Source of the DNA: Candidatus Latescibacter anaerobius SCGC AAA252-E07
GTDB lineage: Bacteria > Latescibacterota > Latescibacteria > Latescibacterales > Latescibacteraceae
Direction of reading: 5' to 3'
Assembly: GCA_000403035.1 (NCBI GenBank)
Contig: AQSL01000126.1
Span: forward strand, 1-25,673
Length of the DNA: 25,673 nucleotides
Below the pieces are notes generated by a model. That model saw only the letters and a program-made list of their open reading frames with translations, had not been told where the DNA came from and did not search any database. Positions 7,386 through 15,898 of the stretch are shown piece after piece (within the stretch, counting starts at the first letter, position 1; every line of letters begins with the position of its first letter). Both the position numbers and the translations under genes were made by a program.

Positions 7386-10300
7386 ATGCAGCGTTTATCT
7401 GTTCTTTCAATCTTACTGTTTTCCCCCATTGTAATTTATGCTCAGGAATCGGTGACTACCTTTACAAAAGCGGATGGGATAGTCAGTTACGACGTCAGAG
7501 CGTATGCTCCCGATCCAGATGGTGGATTATGGATCGGCACGGACGATGGTGGAGCCTCATATTACGATGGAATAACCTGGACAACCTATGTGCCTGAGAA
7601 CAGCGACATTCCCGCACCCGGTATAAAGGCAATAGCGATAGATAAAAATGGTTATGTGTGGATGGCTGGTTGGGGAAAACTCTGGAATTTCGACGGAAAT
7701 CAATGGACTATATATGAAGACACTCCGCTAAATATCGTTACCTTGGCAGTTGATCATGACAATGTGCTCTGGGTCGGTACCGGTCAGGGTGTCGGCTTCA
7801 ATCTCCACTCTTTCGACGGCACAACATGGAGAGAATACCAGGTGAGACCTTTTAGTTTGGTGGCCGACCATCCGGAAGTACTGGCAGTGGACGTAGATGG
7901 ATCACTTTGGATAGCATACGATTGGGAGGGTGGTGTCTCTCATCTGCGCGAGGATAAGTGGATGAACTATACAAAATCTGACGGTCTTATATCAGACGCG
8001 ATAAAAACGATCGGAATTACTCAAAACGGAATCAAGTGGTTTGGGTCCGGTGAAGGAGTATCTCGATTCGATGGAGTGGAATGGGAAAGTTTCGGTACCG
8101 ACCAAGGAATGAAAGATAATCGTGTCTTTTCTATTCATGCTGACAGAAACAATATAATCTGGTTTGGTACACGAACAGGCACATGCAGTTTCGATGGCGA
8201 TATTTTCACCAACGATTACAGTCAACTCGGAAACTTGATCAATACCGAAATCGTCCGGACATTCTCTGTTGATGTTCACAACAACAAATGGTTCGCAACC
8301 AATGACGGTATAATACGTTATAATGACGGAACGTACCCCTTCCTGTGGGTCACAACACCGAATAAAGGCGAGACATTGCAGCAGGAATCGGTCCATTCTA
8401 TCACCTGGCAGGCTAGTCTCGTTGACACGGTACGCATAGAGTATTCGACCGATAATGGTTCAACATGGAACATCCTCGCCGAAAAGGCGGAAACTGCGTC
8501 AGGAACATATTCGTGGACAGTTCCTGCCGTGCAGTCAGAGCACTGTTATATCCGTATTACTGATACCGCACAGCCTTTAATTACGGATACAAGCAATATC
8601 CCCTTTACTATTTCGTCATCATTTGTCCGATTGACCTCGCCAAACGGAGGTGAAATATGGGAGGTTGCCACATCCCATCACATTACATGGGAATTCATCG
8701 GGGTGACTGCTGTCTCTCTCGAATTCTCACATGACGGCGGAAAAACTTGGGAAACAATTGCCGATAGTATTGATGCTTCACAGGGGTCATACGACTGGAT
8801 GGTATCGAACAGGCCATCAATACACTGCCTGGTAAGAATAGTCGATAAGGCAGACCAATCGATATCTGATATAAGCAATGACGTCTTCACCATTCCCGAA
8901 AACCATATTGCCGTTGTTTCTCCGAACGGCGGGGAATTGTGGCATGGAGCTGTCTTCATGGATATCACATGGACGGCTTCGAGTGGCATCGCCGATATCC
9001 GGATCGAGTATTCCCGTAATGATGGCGAAAACTGGGAATACATCGCAGAACACGTGAATGCATCTGACGGCTTTTACTCATGGCGGCTGCCTCACCTGGA
9101 ATCAGATGCTTGTCTTGTACGGATAACGGCTGAAAACTTTCTGGATGTTTCCGATATAAGCGACGATGTTTTCTCTATCAGGCCGCCAGAGACCTGGAAT
9201 GAATCATGGATGGAAAGCTACACGGACATCAACCGGATTAACTGTATGACAATCTCCGGTGACTTTGTATGGTGCGGTACACCAAGCGGCGCTGTCCGTG
9301 TAAACCGATATGACGGTACAAGGACAATATTACGATCTAATCAAGGATTTATTGACAACGACATCCGGGATATAGCCTTTCAAAACAACGGTTCGATGTG
9401 GTTCGGAACGGCTAAAGGAATATCGAGTTTCAATGGCACTTCATGGATATCCTTCACGACTGAAAATGGTTTACACGATAATGAAGTATCAAGCATTACA
9501 GTAGATGGGAACGACGATGTATGGATAGGTGTTACTGGCTACTATTGTGAAAAAATGAACTGTTGGCAGTCTTCTGCGCTCCAATATTTTGACGGGGAAT
9601 TGAAAACAAGATTAAGCGGAACCGCCTATTATAACGATATCAAATATACCGGTCTCGTTTATGACACAATACATAACTCCATATGGGTATCAAACAGCAG
9701 GGAAACAGTGCGATACAATTTACCCCAATTTATCCGAATGGGAAGTATTCAAAGCGGCGCAGTTGATTTGGAAGTCGATGACACGGGAAATATATGGGCG
9801 GTATTAAATGATGGTTCGGTGATATTTTTCGATGGAGAATCCTCGACTGCCTATTCCCCCGGTAACGGAAACTTGCCTGGTAAAGCTCTTGCGCTTGATG
9901 TCGATGGAAGCGGTACGGCATGGATCGGTACCGAAGCGGGTCTGGCAAAATTCGACGGCTCGACTTGGACGACATGGACTACTGCCGACGGACTTGTCCA
10001 CGACAGGGTCAACGATGTTACAATCGATGTGGATGGAAGCGTCTGGGCGGGAACCGAGGCGGGTCTGTCATATTTCGATCTGAAAAAATTTACAACTATC
10101 GCTTCTCCTGTCAGTCTTGCTACAAATTGGGCATCGACCGTCGCTGTGGGGCCGAACAATACAATATGGGCCGCAAGCTTTTTTGGAAACGGGATTTCAC
10201 GTTTCGATGGAACATCAACCGAGTACTATTATTATGGCGAACAGGGAGTCGGCCTGCCGCATTGGGAAGTCTACGCTATTGTTCCTATGGAAAATGGTGT

Positions 10301-11294
10301 GACATATTTCGCGACTCCCGGCGGTGTGACACGTTTCAACGGGAGCTCATGGACAACATATTCAGAAGGGACGGGAGACCTGCAGGATAACCTGATCAAA
10401 GATATGAAACTCGACCGGAACGGAGTACTCTGGGCGATGTCCTACGGTGGTGATCTGGCAAGTTTCGACGGTGAGACTTGGCAGCAGCATGGGTCGTGCA
10501 GCTCACATATTGATCAGATTGCCATAGACCATGAAGGAAATATCTGGGCTGATGCCAATGGCAATTACATGTTCCGATACAACGGACATGACTGGACTCA
10601 TTTTACAGATTCGATACCGCAATTCTCCCACTCAGTTACTGTCGATCATGAGAACATTGTATGGACAGGTAGCGATGACGGAGAACGCAATCATTTCATT
10701 ATGTATTATGAGAACGGTTTATGGAATCAACTCAATCCCGTTCCCGAGCATGTGTCTGCGCACCAGACTATCGCGATAACCGAGGACGCGAGCGGCGTCC
10801 TGTGGTTCGGTCTCAAGGGCGGCGGCGTCGCTTCCTATGATAAAGCAGGGGAATGGAACATATACACTCGAGCGAACAGCGGACTCATTGACAACAATGT
10901 ACTGACAGTCGTGGTCGACCGTAAAAACGTTAAATGGATCGGTACGGAACGAGGAGTGACGAGCCTCTACGTGCCGTCGGTCACTGTGGTCGATCAGCGT
11001 GCTGACAACAATCCGGTACAGTTCCGTATCATCGGGAATTTCCCCAATCCTTTTAATTTATCAACGACTATCGAATTCATTTTACCCTCTCAAGCCTCAG
11101 TCACATTGAAAATTTACAATGTCGCCGGTCAGCTTGTTCGCGAGTTGGTTTCCGAAACGCTTCCTCCTGATACTCACCAATTCCTCTGGAACGGACGAGA
11201 CGACAGAGGCGTTGCTGTTTCATCAGGTGTATATCTCACTCTTCTCACTGATGGAAAAAGCTTTACAGTTTCCAAGATGCTGATGCTCAAGTAA
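7386..11294 (+). CDS. Large secreted multi-propeller (Reg_prop-type) protein with Ig-like domains and FlgD-like C-terminus
   Basis: 1302 residues. AAAGGAG precedes the ATG by eight to nine bases and a Sec signal peptide ends near V-I-Y-A-Q (residue 20). Residues about 22-318 contain seven repeats of roughly 42 residues with the pattern G-x-[VL]-W-[IF]-G-T ... F-D-G-x-x-W, as in two-component regulator propeller (Reg_prop) blades. Residues about 320-597 are three Ig-like domains, each opening with P-N-x-G-E and holding Y-S-x-[DN]-[GN]-G/D-x-x-W. Residues about 600-1205 hold fourteen more blades. The C-terminus (about 1212-1302) has F-P-N-P-F-N, I-Y-N-V-A-G-Q-L-V-R and W-N-G-R-D-D-R-G, the FlgD-Ig-like module of FCB secreted proteins, close to type IX sorting domains. 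There is no histidine kinase, response regulator or membrane helix, so it is an exported binding or surface protein, not a classical sensor kinase. Ligand unknown, possibly polysaccharide. Confidence 0.85.
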   Translation: MQRLSVLSILLFSPIVIYAQESVTTFTKADGIVSYDVRAYAPDPDGGLWIGTDDGGASYYDGITWTTYVPENSDIPAPGIKAIAIDKNGYVWMAGWGKLWNFDGNQWTIYEDTPLNIVTLAVDHDNVLWVGTGQGVGFNLHSFDGTTWREYQVRPFSLVADHPEVLAVDVDGSLWIAYDWEGGVSHLREDKWMNYTKSDGLISDAIKTIGITQNGIKWFGSGEGVSRFDGVEWESFGTDQGMKDNRVFSIHADRNNIIWFGTRTGTCSFDGDIFTNDYSQLGNLINTEIVRTFSVDVHNNKWFATNDGIIRYNDGTYPFLWVTTPNKGETLQQESVHSITWQASLVDTVRIEYSTDNGSTWNILAEKAETASGTYSWTVPAVQSEHCYIRITDTAQPLITDTSNIPFTISSSFVRLTSPNGGEIWEVATSHHITWEFIGVTAVSLEFSHDGGKTWETIADSIDASQGSYDWMVSNRPSIHCLVRIVDKADQSISDISNDVFTIPENHIAVVSPNGGELWHGAVFMDITWTASSGIADIRIEYSRNDGENWEYIAEHVNASDGFYSWRLPHLESDACLVRITAENFLDVSDISDDVFSIRPPETWNESWMESYTDINRINCMTISGDFVWCGTPSGAVRVNRYDGTRTILRSNQGFIDNDIRDIAFQNNGSMWFGTAKGISSFNGTSWISFTTENGLHDNEVSSITVDGNDDVWIGVTGYYCEKMNCWQSSALQYFDGELKTRLSGTAYYNDIKYTGLVYDTIHNSIWVSNSRETVRYNLPQFIRMGSIQSGAVDLEVDDTGNIWAVLNDGSVIFFDGESSTAYSPGNGNLPGKALALDVDGSGTAWIGTEAGLAKFDGSTWTTWTTADGLVHDRVNDVTIDVDGSVWAGTEAGLSYFDLKKFTTIASPVSLATNWASTVAVGPNNTIWAASFFGNGISRFDGTSTEYYYYGEQGVGLPHWEVYAIVPMENGVTYFATPGGVTRFNGSSWTTYSEGTGDLQDNLIKDMKLDRNGVLWAMSYGGDLASFDGETWQQHGSCSSHIDQIAIDHEGNIWADANGNYMFRYNGHDWTHFTDSIPQFSHSVTVDHENIVWTGSDDGERNHFIMYYENGLWNQLNPVPEHVSAHQTIAITEDASGVLWFGLKGGGVASYDKAGEWNIYTRANSGLIDNNVLTVVVDRKNVKWIGTERGVTSLYVPSVTVVDQRADNNPVQFRIIGNFPNPFNLSTTIEFILPSQASVTLKIYNVAGQLVRELVSETLPPDTHQFLWNGRDDRGVAVSSGVYLTLLTDGKSFTVSKMLMLK

Positions 11295-11585
11295 TCTTAA
11301 TCAATAAAAAAGGTTAAACAGGCGGGACAACGTTAATAAATCAAACATAACCATATCCCCCATCATATATGGCTCAGGGAGAGATAACCGATTAGAGGGA
11401 GGTTATACCGGTTTAGATTTATGATTTTTTGATTATAGAGAATTCGGGAAAAAACGCTTAGAGATATATGCTTTCCCAATTGTAATGAAAAATGATTTTT
11501 ATGATTTTTTTAACTCACACAGAACATACGTAATTTGTAACAAAAAGTATATAAAAGAGTTGTCTATAAACCGTAAGGTTAAAAC
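11295..11585. other. Gene-free AT-rich stretch
   Basis: No open frame with a ribosome-binding site, no strong dyad and no clear terminator after the propeller gene. TAAGG about nine bases before the TTG at 11586 is a weak Shine-Dalgarno. Confidence 0.4.
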
Positions 11586-12752
11586 TTGACTTCAAAAGAG
11601 CGAGTGAACGCAGTTCTCAAAAAAGAAATACCCGACAAAGTTCCCTGGGGAGAATGGGCTATTGACTTTGATACGGTAGGCAAAGTAATCGGCCATGACA
11701 CATACTACCGGGCCAAGGCGAAATCGCAATTTGCCTTCTGGGACGGACGTCGGGATGAAGTTGTACAGAGCTGGAAAGAAGATGGCATTGAGTTTTTCAA
11801 AAAAATGGACTGTTTTGATATAATCAATATTGGAGCGATGGCGAGCAGCGTTGCTCCGCCGAGGAATTTTCGACCGGAAAAACCGAGACAAATTGATGAC
11901 AATACATGGGAATTCAAGGATGGAACAGTTTATAAGTATTCTGAAATAACCGCAGATTTAACAAAAGTGCATAATCCTTCTGTCGGCGCAAAAAAATATA
12001 CTCCCGAGGATTTTGAAATTGAGCCGATCATTGAGCCGATTGATGAGAGTTGTTTCGAGGTTATTGATGCTTTTATAGATGAATTCGGCAGGGATCGTTT
12101 TCTGATGGGGCCATCCGGTCATGAAGTAGGCATTTACCTGCTCGATGGAGATATCGAGGAAGGCGGTGAAGGTTTTGCCTATGGGCTTATGCAGTTTCTG
12201 GATAATCCTGATACTGTCCACTCAGCGATTCGATATGAGATAGAGAAAAACAACCTGTTGGATAGTTATTACATACGTAAGGGGCAGAATGCGGTAGCAT
12301 GGGGTCAGGATTTCGCAAGTACCAAGGGGCCTTTTATATCTCCTGAAATGTTCCGTGAATTCGCCTTGCCGGCAATAAAAATAAGAGTGAACAATATACA
12401 TGAAAAGTTCAAACTGCCAGTCATGAAACATGCCTGTGGAAATAATAATCTTCTCATGGATATGTTTGTGGAGGCCGGTTATGATGCCTACCAGTCCATT
12501 CAGAAAAGCGCCGGAATGGATATCGGCAAAATTCACGATCAATACAGCGACTATTTCGTATGCTGGGGCGGTGTTTCGGTGGAAAATCTTGTTTCAGGCA
12601 CACCAGATGACATAAAACAAGATGTTGATTACACAATAACACATTTTAAACCAAAGGGAAGATACATTTTCGGTTCGACTCACTCTATAGCTGTCGGGAC
12701 AAAATACGACAATTTCATGATTATGGTCGAAGAGTTCGACAAAAAGAGATAG
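11586..12752 (+). CDS. UROD-superfamily protein, third paralogue (TTG start)
   Basis: 388 residues. The start is TTG at 11586, which yields M-T-S-K-E-R-V-N-A-V-L and aligns exactly with the N-termini of the other two UROD-like proteins; no ATG in frame is near, and TAAGG lies about nine bases upstream. The C-terminal half has K-H282-A-C284-G-N-N and F-G-S-T-H366-S-I, but the intermediate cysteine seen in the 4165 gene is missing (I-Q-K-S-A-G-M-D, one residue shorter). So it retains an H-x-C motif and a downstream histidine. Probable metal-dependent TIM-barrel enzyme, possibly methyl transfer or demethylation; substrate unknown. It is separated from the other two by the IS and propeller gene, so whether it belongs to the same pathway is inference. 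Confidence 0.85.
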   Translation: MTSKERVNAVLKKEIPDKVPWGEWAIDFDTVGKVIGHDTYYRAKAKSQFAFWDGRRDEVVQSWKEDGIEFFKKMDCFDIINIGAMASSVAPPRNFRPEKPRQIDDNTWEFKDGTVYKYSEITADLTKVHNPSVGAKKYTPEDFEIEPIIEPIDESCFEVIDAFIDEFGRDRFLMGPSGHEVGIYLLDGDIEEGGEGFAYGLMQFLDNPDTVHSAIRYEIEKNNLLDSYYIRKGQNAVAWGQDFASTKGPFISPEMFREFALPAIKIRVNNIHEKFKLPVMKHACGNNNLLMDMFVEAGYDAYQSIQKSAGMDIGKIHDQYSDYFVCWGGVSVENLVSGTPDDIKQDVDYTITHFKPKGRYIFGSTHSIAVGTKYDNFMIMVEEFDKKR

Positions 12753-13205
12753 CTCATTGTGAACTGAAAACTCTAAACTTTGGGTACGATGGTCAGGGTA
12801 AAATGAGATGTGCCTGCCAGATAAAAATATTGACTTTTTATAAAAACTATTATTATTATATTGTAACATCACTTGAAAAATTTTTTCTGGTATGAATACT
12901 TTTCAATTTCAGGATTGTGGACATTAATAGATCAATCCCATGAAAGAAACTTCTGACTTTGTTCAAAAATGGCCAAACTCTATAAATGATTTCAAGATGT
13001 TGATATACATGATATTGAAAGTTAAAAAATGCCGCTTTTGATCCAAACGAGGGGCTTAATTTTGAATGTACAGCAGAATCTAATAAAAATCCGAGTCATA
13101 GTGTGATAGATAAAATAAGAAGCAAAATACTTTTTCAGCGTTTTATCTCGATAGTTATTTCATTTCAAAAGGAAATCTTAATTTTTTTACAATAATGGTA
13201 TTTTT
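12753..13205. other. Gene-free AT-rich stretch marking a change in composition
   Basis: No recognisable gene or RNA. A 33-codon frame from 12941 lacks a ribosome-binding site and similarity. Base composition becomes clearly richer in A/T from here to the right than in the first 12 kb. AAAAGGAAA near 13170 is too far from the ATG at 13206 to be its ribosome-binding site. Confidence 0.45.
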
Positions 13206-14600
13206 ATGCAGAATAAAGATGCGACAATAGAGATTAATGTAACCGCAGACAAACTTATGGTTACAGCAAATTACAACCCTGCTTCCGGTGATGGAAAAAA
13301 ACTAACTCCTGATGATGTTGTATCTCAACTTGAAGCAATGAAAATTACTACAGGGATTCAACATGAAAGTATCAAAAAAATGTGTGCGTCTGAAATGAAT
13401 CTCAATTTATTTGAAATAGCTGAGGGTATTCCACCAAAAGCGGGGCAAAATGCCAGAATCGAACAGTATGTTAATCTGGATAATTATGGTAAACCTACAG
13501 AAAAAGAAGACGGAAGGTTAGATTTTTATGAACTGGGAGAAATTTATTCAGCTTCTGTAGGTGAGAAACTATACCGTAGAATCCCTCCTACCATAGGAGA
13601 GCCCGGTATGGATGTTTTCGGAAATGAAATTCCGGGACTTGCCGGGACGGATATTAAAATTGTCCCCGGCTTTGGCACTGAAATTGATAAAGAAGATCCT
13701 GATCTTGTCATAGCATCCACTGAGGGCAAAGTGTTTATGAAAAACGAAATCATGCAGATTTCAGAGGTTCACACTGTGAAGGGTGACGTTAATTTTTCGA
13801 CAGGAAACGTTCGTTTTAAAGGATCTGTTATTATTAGCGGTTCAGTTAAATCGGGATTTGAGGTTGATGCCGACGGAGATATTGAAATTAAAACGAATGT
13901 CGAAGATGCCAAAGTGACAGGTGGTAATAATGTAATCATAAAAGGTGGTTGCATCGGCTCCGGGGAAGGATTTGTGAAAGCAAAAAATGATGTGTATGTG
14001 AAATTTGTCGAAAACCAGCATATCGAAGCCGGCCGTGATATATTTATTAACGGAGAATCGTTTCACGCCAAGCTTTTTGCAGGAAGATCAGTTATTGCGA
14101 AAGGCAGAAAAGGATCGATAGTTGGAGGAATTTGTGAAGCAAAAATGTCGGTTGAAGCCGGTTATTTTGGTTCTGTTGCCTGTACACCGACAATAATAAA
14201 AGTAGGAATAGACCCCAAGTTCGCAGAAAAAATTAAAAGCATTGAATCCGAAATAAAACAAACACAGGATTCCATAGAAAAATTGCATAAAAGTATCGTT
14301 TTTCTAACCAGACAACAAAAAGATAATCACGGCGTATTACCTCCGGATAAACAGGCACTTCTTGAAAAACTCCAGATCGCGAAAAAAACGACACCTCAGA
14401 AGCTGGAAATGCTGCAGAAAGAAAAGGATGATTTATTACAAGATAAGAAAGAAATGAAAAAAGCTTATGCAACGGCTAAAAAAGGTGTTTATCCTAAGGT
14501 TCAGGTATACTATCAGAATCAATATATTCCCAATGAAGATACACTCGGTCAATCTTACTACAAGCTGGTTAAAGGCGAATTAGCACGACTATCAAAATAA
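13206..14600 (+). CDS. FapA / DUF342 family protein
   Basis: 464 residues; the ATG at 13206 is the first plausible start, although no good Shine-Dalgarno is visible. Residues about 1-175 form the FapA N-terminal region (I-P-P-x-x-G-x-x-x-x-I, then R-R-I-P-P-T-I-G-E-P-G-M-D-V-F-G). Residues about 175-340 are glycine- and valine-rich with repeated G-D-V/G-S-V steps, a right-handed beta-helix like that of bactofilins. Residues about 345-430 are a lysine/glutamate-rich coiled coil. The family (DUF342, called flagellar assembly protein A) includes many proteins from non-flagellated bacteria; no flagellar gene is in this window. Likely a cytoplasmic scaffold or signalling polymer linked to envelope function. 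It converges with the TPR lipoprotein gene. Confidence 0.8.
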   Translation: MQNKDATIEINVTADKLMVTANYNPASGDGKKLTPDDVVSQLEAMKITTGIQHESIKKMCASEMNLNLFEIAEGIPPKAGQNARIEQYVNLDNYGKPTEKEDGRLDFYELGEIYSASVGEKLYRRIPPTIGEPGMDVFGNEIPGLAGTDIKIVPGFGTEIDKEDPDLVIASTEGKVFMKNEIMQISEVHTVKGDVNFSTGNVRFKGSVIISGSVKSGFEVDADGDIEIKTNVEDAKVTGGNNVIIKGGCIGSGEGFVKAKNDVYVKFVENQHIEAGRDIFINGESFHAKLFAGRSVIAKGRKGSIVGGICEAKMSVEAGYFGSVACTPTIIKVGIDPKFAEKIKSIESEIKQTQDSIEKLHKSIVFLTRQQKDNHGVLPPDKQALLEKLQIAKKTTPQKLEMLQKEKDDLLQDKKEMKKAYATAKKGVYPKVQVYYQNQYIPNEDTLGQSYYKLVKGELARLSK

Positions 14601-14740
14601 TACGGTACTAAAACTATTTGTACCAAAAAGAGATTGACAATCCTCAGACATACCATATTGGGTTGTGAATGAATCATCGAATTATTCATACCTTCCAAAA
14701 CATCAGAATAGTATCACAATATACCGATCGATATATGAAT

Positions 14741-15877
14741 TCACCGATTACTTGCCGATAAAAGAATTTCTATTCGTGAAAGCACTTCCAGAGAATCTTC
14801 AGGTATGTGTGCATGATGTAAATAATGAGTGTATGCCTGTGCGGCTTCACGGTATTCACCTATATTTTCAAGGATACCGCCCATATTATAATATGCAATA
14901 GCGAATGTCGAATCCAAATGTACTGCTTTTTTCAGATGCTCTAAAGCTTTTGCATATTCCCCGTTTTCAAGGGCTAATAATCCCATTTCGTTATATGCGG
15001 GAGAAAATTCGGGATTGTACTGCAGTGCACGGTTAAATTCACTCAATGCCTCATCTTCTTTTTTAAAGCCGAGCAAAAGCATTGCCAGCCTGAAATGAGC
15101 TATATGGTATGAATTATCAATTTTAATAGCATCCCTGTAATATTTTTCTGCCTTTTTTTTATTTCCCATCAGTTCACATACAATCCCCATATTTACAACA
15201 CCCGGTATATAGCCGGCATCAATATTCAACGTTTTTTCCACAGATTGAAATGCTTTCATGATCTGACCGGAATTCAGGTACAGAACAGTAAGATTGTTTT
15301 GTACCTCCACATATTTATTCTTTAATTCCAGCGCCTGAAGATATGCATCTTCAGCTTCTTTGATTCTATCAAGTTTCTCAAGCATTCGCGCACTATGAAA
15401 GTATGCTTCCGGAAAATCAATCGCCAGGGCAATTGCACTATTGTATTCAGTCAGAGCAGCCTCATATGCATGGTTTTTTTCAAGGCTTGCGCCGAGTCTA
15501 AGATGTATAAGCGCATCATCAGGCCTTTCTTTTATCGCTTTGCCATAGACTTCCGCTGCAAGTTCCATTTCATTGAGTTCCTCGTAAACCTGGCCGAGCA
15601 TCATGAAAAAATCCTGCTCGGTAATACCCAGTTCATTTGCTTTAAGCAGATTTTTCAGGGCATCATCCCAGCGTTTGTTTTTCACCATAACACTTCCGAC
15701 TCCCATATATGACAGGGCATACGTTGAATCATGTTTTAGCGAAATCCTGTAAGCATCCAGCGCTTTTGCATATTCTCCCTTATTTTCGAAGAATACTCCC
15801 CGCTTATAATATGAAACCTCAGTACCGCATCCGGCGAGGATAATCACCACAAGGAGAATCAGTAAACCAGATCTCAT
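14741..15877 (-). CDS. TPR-repeat lipoprotein
   Basis: About 378 residues from the ATG at 15877, chosen because AAAGGA (15886-15891) lies eight bases upstream and the product starts M-R-S-G-L-L-I-L-L with a lipobox L-A-G-C at residues 13-16; the longer GTG frame from 15898 would begin directly after the upstream stop and bury the signal. The mature part is ten consecutive tetratricopeptide repeats of 34 residues (for example A-L-x-H-L-R-L-G-A-S-L-E-K-N), nearly filling the protein. Expected to sit on the periplasmic face of a membrane as a protein-interaction scaffold. It is the second gene of an operon, 21 bases after the FlgT-like/TPR gene. No enzymatic domain. Confidence 0.8.
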   Translation of the reverse strand: MRSGLLILLVVIILAGCGTEVSYYKRGVFFENKGEYAKALDAYRISLKHDSTYALSYMGVGSVMVKNKRWDDALKNLLKANELGITEQDFFMMLGQVYEELNEMELAAEVYGKAIKERPDDALIHLRLGASLEKNHAYEAALTEYNSAIALAIDFPEAYFHSARMLEKLDRIKEAEDAYLQALELKNKYVEVQNNLTVLYLNSGQIMKAFQSVEKTLNIDAGYIPGVVNMGIVCELMGNKKKAEKYYRDAIKIDNSYHIAHFRLAMLLLGFKKEDEALSEFNRALQYNPEFSPAYNEMGLLALENGEYAKALEHLKKAVHLDSTFAIAYYNMGGILENIGEYREAAQAYTHYLHHAHIPEDSLEVLSRIEILLSASNR

Positions 15878-15885
15878 ATGTTTTA

Positions 15886-15891
15886 TCCTTT
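15886..15891 (-). promoter_or_regulatory. Ribosome-binding site fixing the lipoprotein start
   Basis: AAAGGA on the minus strand, eight bases from the ATG at 15877. It favours the shorter start, which puts the lipobox at the normal distance from the N-terminus. Confidence 0.65.
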
Positions 15892-15898
15892 CGCACAC

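Noticed and set aside
7386..11294. Hybrid two-component system sensor
   Set aside because: Propeller blades are present but there is no membrane helix, histidine kinase, receiver or DNA-binding domain.
750..12752. Heme biosynthesis role for the three UROD-like genes
   Set aside because: They belong to UROD-like subfamilies with metal motifs or D-x-D-G motifs, three copies occur together, and no other heme gene is nearby.
12941..13042. 33-codon plus-strand frame in the 12.7-13.2 kb gap
   Set aside because: No ribosome-binding site and no recognisable sequence.
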